Source of the DNA: G963674835 sp963674835
GTDB lineage: Bacteria > Planctomycetota > Planctomycetia > Pirellulales > Thermoguttaceae
Direction: 5' to 3'
Assembly: GCA_963674835.2 (NCBI GenBank)
Contig: CAXXKC010000003.1
Span: 1,550,001 to 1,614,000, forward strand
DNA length: 64,000 bases
Shown: in pieces, positions 54,081 to 62,614 of the stretch
Numbering within the stretch: the first letter of the stretch is position 1
How the letters are laid out: the number at the start of each line of letters is the position of its first letter
Program-made: the position numbers and the translations under genes
Notes under the pieces: model-generated
Told to the model about the DNA's origin: nothing
Seen by the model: only the letters and a program-made list of their open reading frames with translations
Databases searched by the model: none

Positions 54081-54959
54081 ATGAGTACCATTTCGCGACG
54101 GGAGTTTCTCGCTCGTGCGGGCGTTGCGGCCGGTGCGTTTGCGTTGGCCGGACGCGTTGCACCGGCGGCTGAAGCTGCTAAGAAACTAAGCAAGGGTTCG
54201 GACCTGGTGACGCTTGGGCGCACGGGCGTGAGGCCGAGCCTCGTGGGGCTGGGCACGGGCACGAACGGCGTGATGCGATCGTCGCAACAGCAACGTCTGG
54301 GGCAGGCGAAGTTCACGGCGCTGGTACGGCACGCATGGGAACGGGGCGTTCGGTTCTTCGACTCGGCCGACCAGTACGGCATGCACATCTTTTTGCGCGA
54401 GGGCCTTCGGGGATTGCCGCGCGACAGTTACTGTTTGCTGACGAAGACCCGCGCCATGCATCCCGAGGTGGCCAAGGCGGATGTGCGGCGTTTCCGCGAG
54501 GAGCTGGGGACGGACGTGATCGACATGCTGTTGCTACACTGCATGACGGGGCCGACGTGGCCTACGGACATGCGGCCCGTGATGGACGTGTTGTACGAGT
54601 TCAAGCAGAAGGGACTGGTGCGGGCGGTAGGCGTGTCGTGCCACGGCTGGGAAGGCTTTCATGCGGCGGCGGGTTGCGACTGGATCGACGTGCAGTTGGT
54701 GCGGATCAACCCCTTTGGAACCGCGATGGACGCCGCACCTGAGAAGGTGGTGCCGGTATTGAAACAGTTGCACGCGGCGGGGCGGGGAATCCTGGGCATG
54801 AAGATTTTTGGGGGCGGAGGCCGCACGAAGGAGGAAGAGCGGCTGGAGTCGCTCAAGTTCGTGCTCGGCCTGGGATGCGTGGACGCCATGACGATCGGCG
54901 TCGAGAGCATCGAACAACTCGACGAAAACCTAGCCATGATTGAGAAGGTGCTTTCATGA
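54081..54959 (+). CDS. Tat-exported aldo/keto reductase
   Basis: 292 residues from ATG 54081. A Tat signal (SRREFLARAG) leads a compact aldo/keto reductase barrel. The catalytic tetrad is complete: D94, Y99, K122 and H153. Export of an NADPH enzyme through Tat implies bound cofactor. The C-terminal SIEQLDENLAM supports the family. Its stop overlaps the next start as ATGA (54956-54959), so it is translationally coupled to the DUF4091-sialidase fusion. It may reduce or oxidise a sugar released by that enzyme. Confidence 0.85.
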   Translation: MSTISRREFLARAGVAAGAFALAGRVAPAAEAAKKLSKGSDLVTLGRTGVRPSLVGLGTGTNGVMRSSQQQRLGQAKFTALVRHAWERGVRFFDSADQYGMHIFLREGLRGLPRDSYCLLTKTRAMHPEVAKADVRRFREELGTDVIDMLLLHCMTGPTWPTDMRPVMDVLYEFKQKGLVRAVGVSCHGWEGFHAAAGCDWIDVQLVRINPFGTAMDAAPEKVVPVLKQLHAAGRGILGMKIFGGGGRTKEEERLESLKFVLGLGCVDAMTIGVESIEQLDENLAMIEKVLS

Positions 54960-57900
54960 AGATGGATTGCAGATTGCGGGTGGGTCGGGCCGTTTCGGCC
55001 GTGGTGGTGCTGGTTGCCGCGACGGTTGCCTCGGCGCAGCAGGTGCCCAACGCCGACTTCACCGAGGGGACCGATCGGCCTACCGGCTGGACGCTTTCCG
55101 GCGGCGAGGGGCGCTGGGTCGATCACAGTGTCCTCGAGGTGACGGGGACCGGCCAGGACGCGAACGCGTGGAAGTGCGACGTGGAGTTCGCGCCGAAGGC
55201 GCTGTACCGATTTCGGATGAAGGCGCGTCGGGTGAACGGATCGGGCAGTGCGACGTGTGGCACCAGTTTCGCCAATCACGACTTCGGGGGCATCGGCGAG
55301 ACGTGGCGGTGGTATGGCTTCGTCTGCCGTGGGCCGGACAAGCCGGCCAGCCACAATCTGCACATCGGGCAATGGCACAGCCAAGGGCAGCTACAATTCG
55401 ACGCGGTACGGCTGACGACGGTTCTGCCCATCCATACGCAGGCGGGCGACCTGCTGTTGGGTGACGGTGAGTCGATCTACGACGGGTGCTACGAGTTCGT
55501 CGGTTCGTTCGACCGGGAGGGGACCAATTATCATCGCACGCTGGCCAGCTCGAACGCATGGTTCAATACGAACCGCTGGTGCCTGGGCGATGGGAGCCAG
55601 GTGATGTACCGATTCGAGTTGCCGGGGCATCGCTTCTTGAGCGGTGAAGCGGCGTTCCTGGTGAATTACCATACGGGCGGAACGTGCGTTGCCGAGGCGA
55701 GCCGCGACGGCAACACGTGGCAGACGCTGGCTTCGCGGGAGTCGGTAGGCGAGGGACAAGCCGCGTTGCCGGCCGAGCTGTTTCCGGCCGACGTGATCTT
55801 CCTGCGTATGCGCGGCGCGGGCAAAGGCGCCAACTTCCAGGTCAACCGCATGTCGTTCAAGGGACCGCTGAGCGATCCGCCGGGTAATGCGTCGGGCAAG
55901 ACGGTGTTTGCCGATCAGGAGGAGACGTCGCCCCAGGTGCGCATCGAACAGCTCGTGCTGACGGACGCCGATCTGAGCGACGGGGGCGGCGTGCGTTTGT
56001 CGGTGCGGAATGCGCTCAAGGAAGCGGTGCCGGTGACTCTGGATGCAAGCATCGAGGCGTCGGAGGGCGGTACGAAGGCCTTGCCGGCGCAGACAGCCAA
56101 GCTGGCCGCCGGCGAGTCGGCAACGCTGAGCGTGGCGCTTTTGAGCGGGAAGCCGGGCGAGCGCCGCCTGGTGCTCAAGGTTCAGCCAGCGGGCGGTCAG
56201 GCGGCGCGGGTGTCGTTTGCCTACGAGGTGCCGGGCTACTATCGCACGGATTACGGGCAATTGCTGCCCACGGCGGGGGACGGGCCGCGTGTGTGGTGGT
56301 GCGACGCGACGCACAAGATTCCGCGGCAGCGGGCCGCGCCGGATGAGCCCGGACAGGCCGCAGAACTGTCGGCGGCGAGGAACGATCGCGAGGCGGTGCA
56401 GATCGTCGTGCGACCGGACAAGACGCTCAAGGCGCTACGGGCGGCGTGTTCTCCGCTGACGCAAGTGGGCGGGACGGGGACGATCGCCGCGAAGAACGTG
56501 AAGGTTCTGCGAGTGTACTATCACTTCGTCGAGCATCCGACCGACCGCACGGGAGTACGGGACTGGTGGCCGGACGCGCTGCCGCCGTTGGAGAAGCCGA
56601 TCGACGTGGAGGCAGGAAACAACCAGCCGCTGTGGGTCCTGGTGCACGTGCCTACGGATGCCGTGCCCGGGGATTATGCGGGCGAACTGGCGTTGGAGGC
56701 GGACGGTTGGGCGACGAAAGTGCCGCTGCGTCTGCATGTGTGGGACTTCGCGCTGCCGGAAAGGAACCACTTGCAGACTGCGTTCGGATTCAATCCGGGG
56801 ATGGCCTTTTCGTATCACCAGGTGAAGACCGAGGCGGACAAGCGGAAGTTGATGGATCTGTACTTCCAGAGCTTCGCGGAGCACAGGATCAGCCCTTACA
56901 ATCCGGTGCCGCTGGACGGATTCCAGGTGAAGTTCGTACCGGACGCGAACCCGGCGCGGGCGGAGATCGATTTTTCGGGCTTCGACAAGGCGATGGCCCA
57001 GGCGGTGAAGCGTTATCACTTCACGGGCTACCGGCTGCCGATTGCGGGCATGGGCGGGGGCACGTTCCACTCGCGGAGTGAACCGTCGATCGGCAAGTTG
57101 GGCGAGGAGTCGCCGCAGTACCAGGCGATGTTCTCCAGCCAAGTGAAGCAGATCGAGGGGCATCTGCGGCAGAAGGGTTGGCTCGACATGGCGTACGTCT
57201 ACTGGTTCGATGAGCCGGACCCCAAGGACTATGCCTTCGTGCGCGGAGGGATGGAGCGGATCAAGCGTTACGCGCCGGGTATTCAGACGATGCTCACGGA
57301 GCAGCCTGAGGAAGCGCTGGCCGGCCCGGTGGACATCTGGTGCCCGGTGACACCCCAGTACAACGAAGAGTCGGCGAAGAAGTTCCGCGAGCGGGGCAAT
57401 CGGTTCTGGTGGTATGTGTGTACAGGACCGAAGGCGCCGTTCTGCACGCTGTTCATCGACCACGCGGCGACCGAATTGCGGGTATGGCATTGGCAGACGT
57501 GGCAGCGGGACATCGTGGGGACGTTGGTCTGGGAGACGAACTACTGGACCTCCAGCGCGGCGTTTCCGGACAAGCCGCAGAATCCGTATGAAGACCCGAT
57601 GGGCTATGTGAGCGGTTACTCGACGCCGCGGGGGACGAAGCGGTATTGGGGCAACGGCGACGGGCGGTTCATCTATCCGCCGTTGGAGGCCGCGGTGCCG
57701 GGCGCTTCGGGACCCGACCCGGTGCTCAAGGCGCCGGTGGCGAGCATCCGATGGGAGATGCTCCGCGAGGGCGTGGAGGATTATGAGTATTTGTACCTGT
57801 TGCGCGCGCTGCTGGAGAACAGACGGGGTGCGCTGTCGGCGGAGCAGGCGAAGCGGTGCGAGGCGCTGCTGGAAGTGCCGCCGTCGATCACGGTCGACAT

Positions 57901-59119
57901 GACCACGTTTGCGACCGATCCGGCGCCGATCTACGCGCGCCGGGCCGCGGTCGCGACGGCGATCGAGGAACTGCAGCGGGCGGGTCACCCGTCGGTGCCG
58001 GGTGTGGCGATCGATTATTCGCCGGCGTCGAGCGGCAAGTATATCGGCTCGCCGAGCATCGCGATTCTGCCGAACGGCGACTACGTGGCATCGCACGACC
58101 TGTTCGGCCCGCGTGCCGACGCGGACCGGAACGCGATCACGCGGGTGTTCGGCTCGTCGGATCGGGGCAAGACGTGGAAGCACCTGTCGGACCTCGAGCA
58201 TCAGTTCTGGTCGACCCTGTTCGTGCACCGCGGCGCGCTGTACCTGATCGGCGCCAGCGGCCGGTACGGCAACGCGGTGATTCGGCGGTCGGACGACGGC
58301 GGCAAGACGTGGACCGAGCCGAAGGATGCGGCATCGGGCGTGCTGCTTGAGGGTCCGGTCCACTGCGCGCCCGGACCGGTGATCGAGCACAACGGGCGAC
58401 TGTGGAGGGGCATGGAGGACTCGACGAACGTGCGCCGTTGGGGATTGCCGTATCGAGCATTCATGATGTCGGCGCCGGTGGATGCGGATTTGCTTCGCGC
58501 CGACAGTTGGACGAGCACGAACCGAGTGGCGAGTGACGCCGCGTGGCTCGACGGGAAGTTCAACGGTTGGCTGGAGGGCGCCGCCGTGGCCACGCCCGAT
58601 GGGAAGATCGTCGACGTCCTACGGGTCGATTGTCTTGAGGGGGGCATAGGCGCGATCGTGAAGATCAGCGATGACGGGCGGACGGCGACGTTCGATCCGG
58701 CGAGCGGTTTCATCGAGATGCCGGGCGGAGCGAAGAAGTTCACGATCCGGTACGATCCGCAGTCCAAGGAGTACTGGTCGTTGGTGAACTACATACCGCC
58801 GAAGTTTCGCGGGCCGATCGCGGGCGGAGTGCGCAACACGCTGGCCCTGGTGAACTCGTCGGACCTACGACACTGGACGGTGCGGTGCATTCTGCTGCAT
58901 CATCCGGAGGTGCCGCATCATGGGTTCCAGTATCCGGATTGGCAGTTCGACGGGGAGGACATGATTGCGGCGGTGCGGACCGGCTACGACGACGGACTGG
59001 GTGGAGCCCACAACGCGCACGACGCGAATTACCTGACCTTTCACCGAATCAAGGACTTTCGGAAACTCACGCTGGGCGACTCGGTGATCGATGTGAAGCA
59101 ACTTGGAATGAAACCGTAG
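54956..59119 (+). CDS. Secreted DUF4091 glycosidase fused to a sialidase-like domain
   Basis: 1387 residues, signal peptide ending ASAQQ. Residues about 25-170 and 170-310 are beta-sandwich carbohydrate-binding-like modules. Residues 430-1000 form a GH123-like DUF4091 region with the catalytic-type pair D752/E753 in VYWFDEPDP and the closing REGVEDYEYLYLLR. Residues 1015-1375 are a sialidase-like propeller (SSDRGKTW, SDDGGKTW, ISDDGRT). Two glycosidase-type domains on one chain would attack neighbouring bonds of one glycan. GH123 enzymes act on beta-N-acetylgalactosaminides. Substrates here are unproven. Confidence 0.75.
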   Translation: MKMDCRLRVGRAVSAVVVLVAATVASAQQVPNADFTEGTDRPTGWTLSGGEGRWVDHSVLEVTGTGQDANAWKCDVEFAPKALYRFRMKARRVNGSGSATCGTSFANHDFGGIGETWRWYGFVCRGPDKPASHNLHIGQWHSQGQLQFDAVRLTTVLPIHTQAGDLLLGDGESIYDGCYEFVGSFDREGTNYHRTLASSNAWFNTNRWCLGDGSQVMYRFELPGHRFLSGEAAFLVNYHTGGTCVAEASRDGNTWQTLASRESVGEGQAALPAELFPADVIFLRMRGAGKGANFQVNRMSFKGPLSDPPGNASGKTVFADQEETSPQVRIEQLVLTDADLSDGGGVRLSVRNALKEAVPVTLDASIEASEGGTKALPAQTAKLAAGESATLSVALLSGKPGERRLVLKVQPAGGQAARVSFAYEVPGYYRTDYGQLLPTAGDGPRVWWCDATHKIPRQRAAPDEPGQAAELSAARNDREAVQIVVRPDKTLKALRAACSPLTQVGGTGTIAAKNVKVLRVYYHFVEHPTDRTGVRDWWPDALPPLEKPIDVEAGNNQPLWVLVHVPTDAVPGDYAGELALEADGWATKVPLRLHVWDFALPERNHLQTAFGFNPGMAFSYHQVKTEADKRKLMDLYFQSFAEHRISPYNPVPLDGFQVKFVPDANPARAEIDFSGFDKAMAQAVKRYHFTGYRLPIAGMGGGTFHSRSEPSIGKLGEESPQYQAMFSSQVKQIEGHLRQKGWLDMAYVYWFDEPDPKDYAFVRGGMERIKRYAPGIQTMLTEQPEEALAGPVDIWCPVTPQYNEESAKKFRERGNRFWWYVCTGPKAPFCTLFIDHAATELRVWHWQTWQRDIVGTLVWETNYWTSSAAFPDKPQNPYEDPMGYVSGYSTPRGTKRYWGNGDGRFIYPPLEAAVPGASGPDPVLKAPVASIRWEMLREGVEDYEYLYLLRALLENRRGALSAEQAKRCEALLEVPPSITVDMTTFATDPAPIYARRAAVATAIEELQRAGHPSVPGVAIDYSPASSGKYIGSPSIAILPNGDYVASHDLFGPRADADRNAITRVFGSSDRGKTWKHLSDLEHQFWSTLFVHRGALYLIGASGRYGNAVIRRSDDGGKTWTEPKDAASGVLLEGPVHCAPGPVIEHNGRLWRGMEDSTNVRRWGLPYRAFMMSAPVDADLLRADSWTSTNRVASDAAWLDGKFNGWLEGAAVATPDGKIVDVLRVDCLEGGIGAIVKISDDGRTATFDPASGFIEMPGGAKKFTIRYDPQSKEYWSLVNYIPPKFRGPIAGGVRNTLALVNSSDLRHWTVRCILLHHPEVPHHGFQYPDWQFDGEDMIAAVRTGYDDGLGGAHNAHDANYLTFHRIKDFRKLTLGDSVIDVKQLGMKP

Positions 59120-59159
59120 CATGGCGCTGCCTGATTGATTTGCAGAGAGGAATCGACTG

Positions 59160-62100
59160 ATGTGCCTGATTCGCCGAGGTTTGCTGGGTAGTGTGGCGGT
59201 GGCGGTCATGGTTTTGGGGTCGGCCGTGCCCGTCGGAGCGTTCAACCCACCGGTCGATACGGCGGGGCCGCTGACCGTGCGGATTGAAGGTCCGGTGGAG
59301 GTCAGGCGGTTGGACGCGCCGATTGCGGTGCGCGTGGTTCTGGAGAACAAGGGGGAATCGGCGGTCAAGGGGACGGTGGAGCTGAAGCTGATCGATCGCT
59401 GGCGGGCCGAGCCGGCCGGTGCGGTGTCGTTCTCGGTAGATGGGAAGGGTTCGACCGGGCTGGACTTTCGGATCGTCGGGGGCGAAGGGACGTACAGCGC
59501 CCTGTACCCGATTCATGCCCTGGCGAAATTCGAAGCGGGCGGCCAGTCGCTGGTTGCGCATCCGATCTTGATCTTCGAGACGAAGCTCGCGGAGGGTGGT
59601 GCGGCAGAGAAGCAGGGGCACTTTCCGGTTTCCGGTTCGGCCATGGGCGGCGCGGACGGCTTGACGTGGCAGCCGTTTTCGGTGGCGGCGAACAGTCGGT
59701 TGGCGCTGTGGCAATTGCCAGCGTTTCGCGCGGTGGTTGCGGTCTTCGGTGAAGCGCCGTTGGTGTCGCCGATCGGTTGGCAGGGAGCCGAGGCACGTAG
59801 CCACGGAGTGATCGATTTCCGTTCGGTCTCGCTGGAGGACAAGGTCCGCGAGGCAATCGTCATCCATCCGCCGTGGTACGAGGGGCATGTGGGGACGGAG
59901 TTGGTGGAGTTTCCGCTGCAATTGCCCGACGCGAAGCCGATCGTGCTGCGGTTTTCCAACGCCATGCAGCAGGACGGGCAGAGCGACGGGGTGACGTTCC
60001 GGGTGCGCGTGGCACCGTTTGACGCGCCGGCGGGACAGTTGGGCGAGGTCGTCTTCGAGCGGCACGTGGCCAACAAGACGTGGCAGCCGGCGGAGGCGGA
60101 TTTGAGCCGTTTTGCCGGGCAGGCGGTGCGGCTGCAACTGGAATCGCATCCGGGGCCGGCCAAGAACACGGGCTGGGATCTCTCGTATTGGGCGGAGCCG
60201 ACGCTGGTGGTGGGAGCGCCGCCGGAAGCACCGGCGTTTCCGCCGAAGGGGGACGAGGGATCGCTGGCATTGGGCAAGATTCGGCGCGGCGAGCGGGAGT
60301 ACGAGGTTCGCCTGTGGCCGGGCCAGCGGGGATTGTTGGACTCGACGATCGCTTTCAGCGCGGGCGGGAAGCGTCTGTTGTTCCACGGCTTCGAGGTGCG
60401 TGTGTTGGGGGCGCAGTTGGAAGACCCGAGTGCGCCGATCGTGTTGGAGCAGGCAGTCGAGGAGCCGACGGCGGCGGGTCGCCTGGTGCGCCATCGTTTT
60501 CGCAGTCTGTGGGGAAGCCTGGACCTGGTGGGGCGTGTGTGGATCGACGAGGGCGTGCTCCGCGCGAAGTTCAGCCTGGAGAACGTGCCTGCGCCGCGAC
60601 CGTGGTTCGTCGTTCGTTTGGAGGACGTCGCTGCGGGGCCCTGGAGCGAGACGGCCTCGCAGATCTACGCCGGCACCGGCAACGTGATCCGGCGACCGAA
60701 GGCGTTTCAGTTGGGTTTTGACGGGCACCGGTTGTCGACATCGTTCGTCGGGATGGATTTCGAGAGCGGGCTTTCACTAGTGCAAGGGTGCGACGCGCCG
60801 CCGACGCGACTGGACGTGCGGCCCGACGCGAGGCATTGCTCGATCCATACGAGCGGCGAGTGCACGTTCAGTTTGATTCCGACGGACGACGTGTGGGAAG
60901 GGGCTCGTGCGTGGCACGACGCCAACGGGCTGAAGCCGGCCGGGGGTGTGGACGCGGCCGCGGGACGCTTTGTGTTCGATTTGTGGGGTGGCCGCTACGC
61001 GGAGAGCGAGGCGGCGCTTCGCCGGTCGTTTCGCTATGGGCTGACCGACGCGATGGTGGTGTGGCACAACTGGCAGCGTTGGGGCTACGATTATCGGCTG
61101 CCGGAGATCTGCCCGCCCAATCCGCAATTCGGGACGACCGACGAGATGCGGGCGTTGGTTGCGACCTGCAAGGAGGCGGGCGTTCCGTTTGCACCGCACG
61201 ACAACTACATCGATTTCTATCCGGACGCGGACGGGTTTTCGTACGAAAAGACGATCGCGTTTCACAGCAAGTATTCGCCGATCCGCGCGTGGCTGAACCA
61301 GGGGCGCGGGGCGCAGTCGTATCGGTACCGCGCGGACGCCATTGCGCCGTTCCTGCGGCCGAATGTGGATTGGATTCGGGAGCATCTGGCGCCTACGGCC
61401 TATTTCATCGACGTTTGGTCGAGCGCCCCGCCGTACGACTACTGGACGGCGGACGGGAGCTATTCCTCCAAGGACTGCACTCTGAAGGTTTGGCGGGATG
61501 AGTTCGCGTGGATTCGCGAACAGCTGGGGGGCAAGGCTCCACAGATTTCGGAGAGCGGGCACGACCAACTGATCGGCTTTCTCGACGGGGCGCAGACGAA
61601 TCACTTGCGGGTCGACGAGCCGATCGCCGGCAATTACGGTTGGGCGGTTTGGTCGATCCCCTGCGAGGACGCCGAGCGCACGCCCTGGTTCGATGCGGCA
61701 CATCACGACCGGTTCATCCTGCACGGCGCCGGCTATTCGCCTCGCTACGAGGGTGGGCTCGATGGTCGCATGCACGGCATCTACAGCGACGATTACCTCA
61801 CGACGGAGGTGCTGACGGGGCATCCGGCGATGGTGCCCAGCCCGTTCGGACTGGACGTGGTGCGGAAGTACTGGCTGACGGCCGAGCTGATGCGAGCGTT
61901 GGCGCTGCGGCGGATTGAGAGCGTGGAGTACGTGGAGAACGACCTGCACCGGCAGCACGTCCGATGGTCCGGAGGCGGTGAGGTGTGGGCCAACCGCGGC
62001 AAGGAGGATTGGCAGGTGGCCGGCGTGGTGTTGCCGCCTTTTGGATTCCTCGCCCGGGTGCCTGCCGAGAAAGGTACCGTGGAAGCCGCCGTGTGCCGGC

Positions 62101-62468
62101 GCGGCGGGATGACTACGGAATGGGCGTCGTCACCGAGCCAGTTCTACGTGAACGGTCGGCACGCGGTGTTGGGCAATCCGAAGGCGATGCCGATTGATTT
62201 CGGAGCCGTGACGACGTTTGGCGCCTGTCGGTTTTCACACAAGGGAGATGCGTTGGTGGTCACCCCGCTGCCGCTGCCCAAGGGTCCGGGCTACTCGGTG
62301 GCAATTCGTTGGGCGGACTTGCCATGGAAGCTGCCGGAGCCGACCCAAGTGGTGGCGATCGACGAAGCGGGCAAGGTGCTGTCGACCCAGGCCGTCGAGC
62401 GAAGCGACAACGCGATCAAGCTGCTTTGCGAGCCGGGCGTGTTCCAGTATCGACTGGTGCGGCAATGA
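59160..62468 (+). CDS. Large secreted glycosidase-like protein, GH101-like barrel
   Basis: 1102 residues, signal peptide ending VGAFN. Residues 25-150 form an Ig/NEAT-like beta domain, 160-350 a jelly-roll-like module, 360-580 a beta-sandwich, and 590-950 a TIM barrel with AYFIDVWSS (D near 748) followed by SESGHDQLIG. This order and the barrel motif recall GH101 endo-alpha-N-acetylgalactosaminidases and DUF5696 proteins, but the match is by eye. It is paralogous to the gene that follows. It begins 40 bp after the DUF4091 fusion, so it is probably in the same operon. Confidence 0.6.
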   Translation: MCLIRRGLLGSVAVAVMVLGSAVPVGAFNPPVDTAGPLTVRIEGPVEVRRLDAPIAVRVVLENKGESAVKGTVELKLIDRWRAEPAGAVSFSVDGKGSTGLDFRIVGGEGTYSALYPIHALAKFEAGGQSLVAHPILIFETKLAEGGAAEKQGHFPVSGSAMGGADGLTWQPFSVAANSRLALWQLPAFRAVVAVFGEAPLVSPIGWQGAEARSHGVIDFRSVSLEDKVREAIVIHPPWYEGHVGTELVEFPLQLPDAKPIVLRFSNAMQQDGQSDGVTFRVRVAPFDAPAGQLGEVVFERHVANKTWQPAEADLSRFAGQAVRLQLESHPGPAKNTGWDLSYWAEPTLVVGAPPEAPAFPPKGDEGSLALGKIRRGEREYEVRLWPGQRGLLDSTIAFSAGGKRLLFHGFEVRVLGAQLEDPSAPIVLEQAVEEPTAAGRLVRHRFRSLWGSLDLVGRVWIDEGVLRAKFSLENVPAPRPWFVVRLEDVAAGPWSETASQIYAGTGNVIRRPKAFQLGFDGHRLSTSFVGMDFESGLSLVQGCDAPPTRLDVRPDARHCSIHTSGECTFSLIPTDDVWEGARAWHDANGLKPAGGVDAAAGRFVFDLWGGRYAESEAALRRSFRYGLTDAMVVWHNWQRWGYDYRLPEICPPNPQFGTTDEMRALVATCKEAGVPFAPHDNYIDFYPDADGFSYEKTIAFHSKYSPIRAWLNQGRGAQSYRYRADAIAPFLRPNVDWIREHLAPTAYFIDVWSSAPPYDYWTADGSYSSKDCTLKVWRDEFAWIREQLGGKAPQISESGHDQLIGFLDGAQTNHLRVDEPIAGNYGWAVWSIPCEDAERTPWFDAAHHDRFILHGAGYSPRYEGGLDGRMHGIYSDDYLTTEVLTGHPAMVPSPFGLDVVRKYWLTAELMRALALRRIESVEYVENDLHRQHVRWSGGGEVWANRGKEDWQVAGVVLPPFGFLARVPAEKGTVEAAVCRRGGMTTEWASSPSQFYVNGRHAVLGNPKAMPIDFGAVTTFGACRFSHKGDALVVTPLPLPKGPGYSVAIRWADLPWKLPEPTQVVAIDEAGKVLSTQAVERSDNAIKLLCEPGVFQYRLVRQ

Positions 62469-62614
62469 GGTGACGAGTGTCGGAAGATGTGAAGTGCCTG
62501 TTCGGGTCGTCGTCTCGGTGGCACGGCGCGGGCTCGTGCGGCATAATAGACAAAGTGTATAGCTGATGAAGTGATTCAATTGTGCAGTTCACGTTCCATG
62601 GAGTTGCTCTTGTC

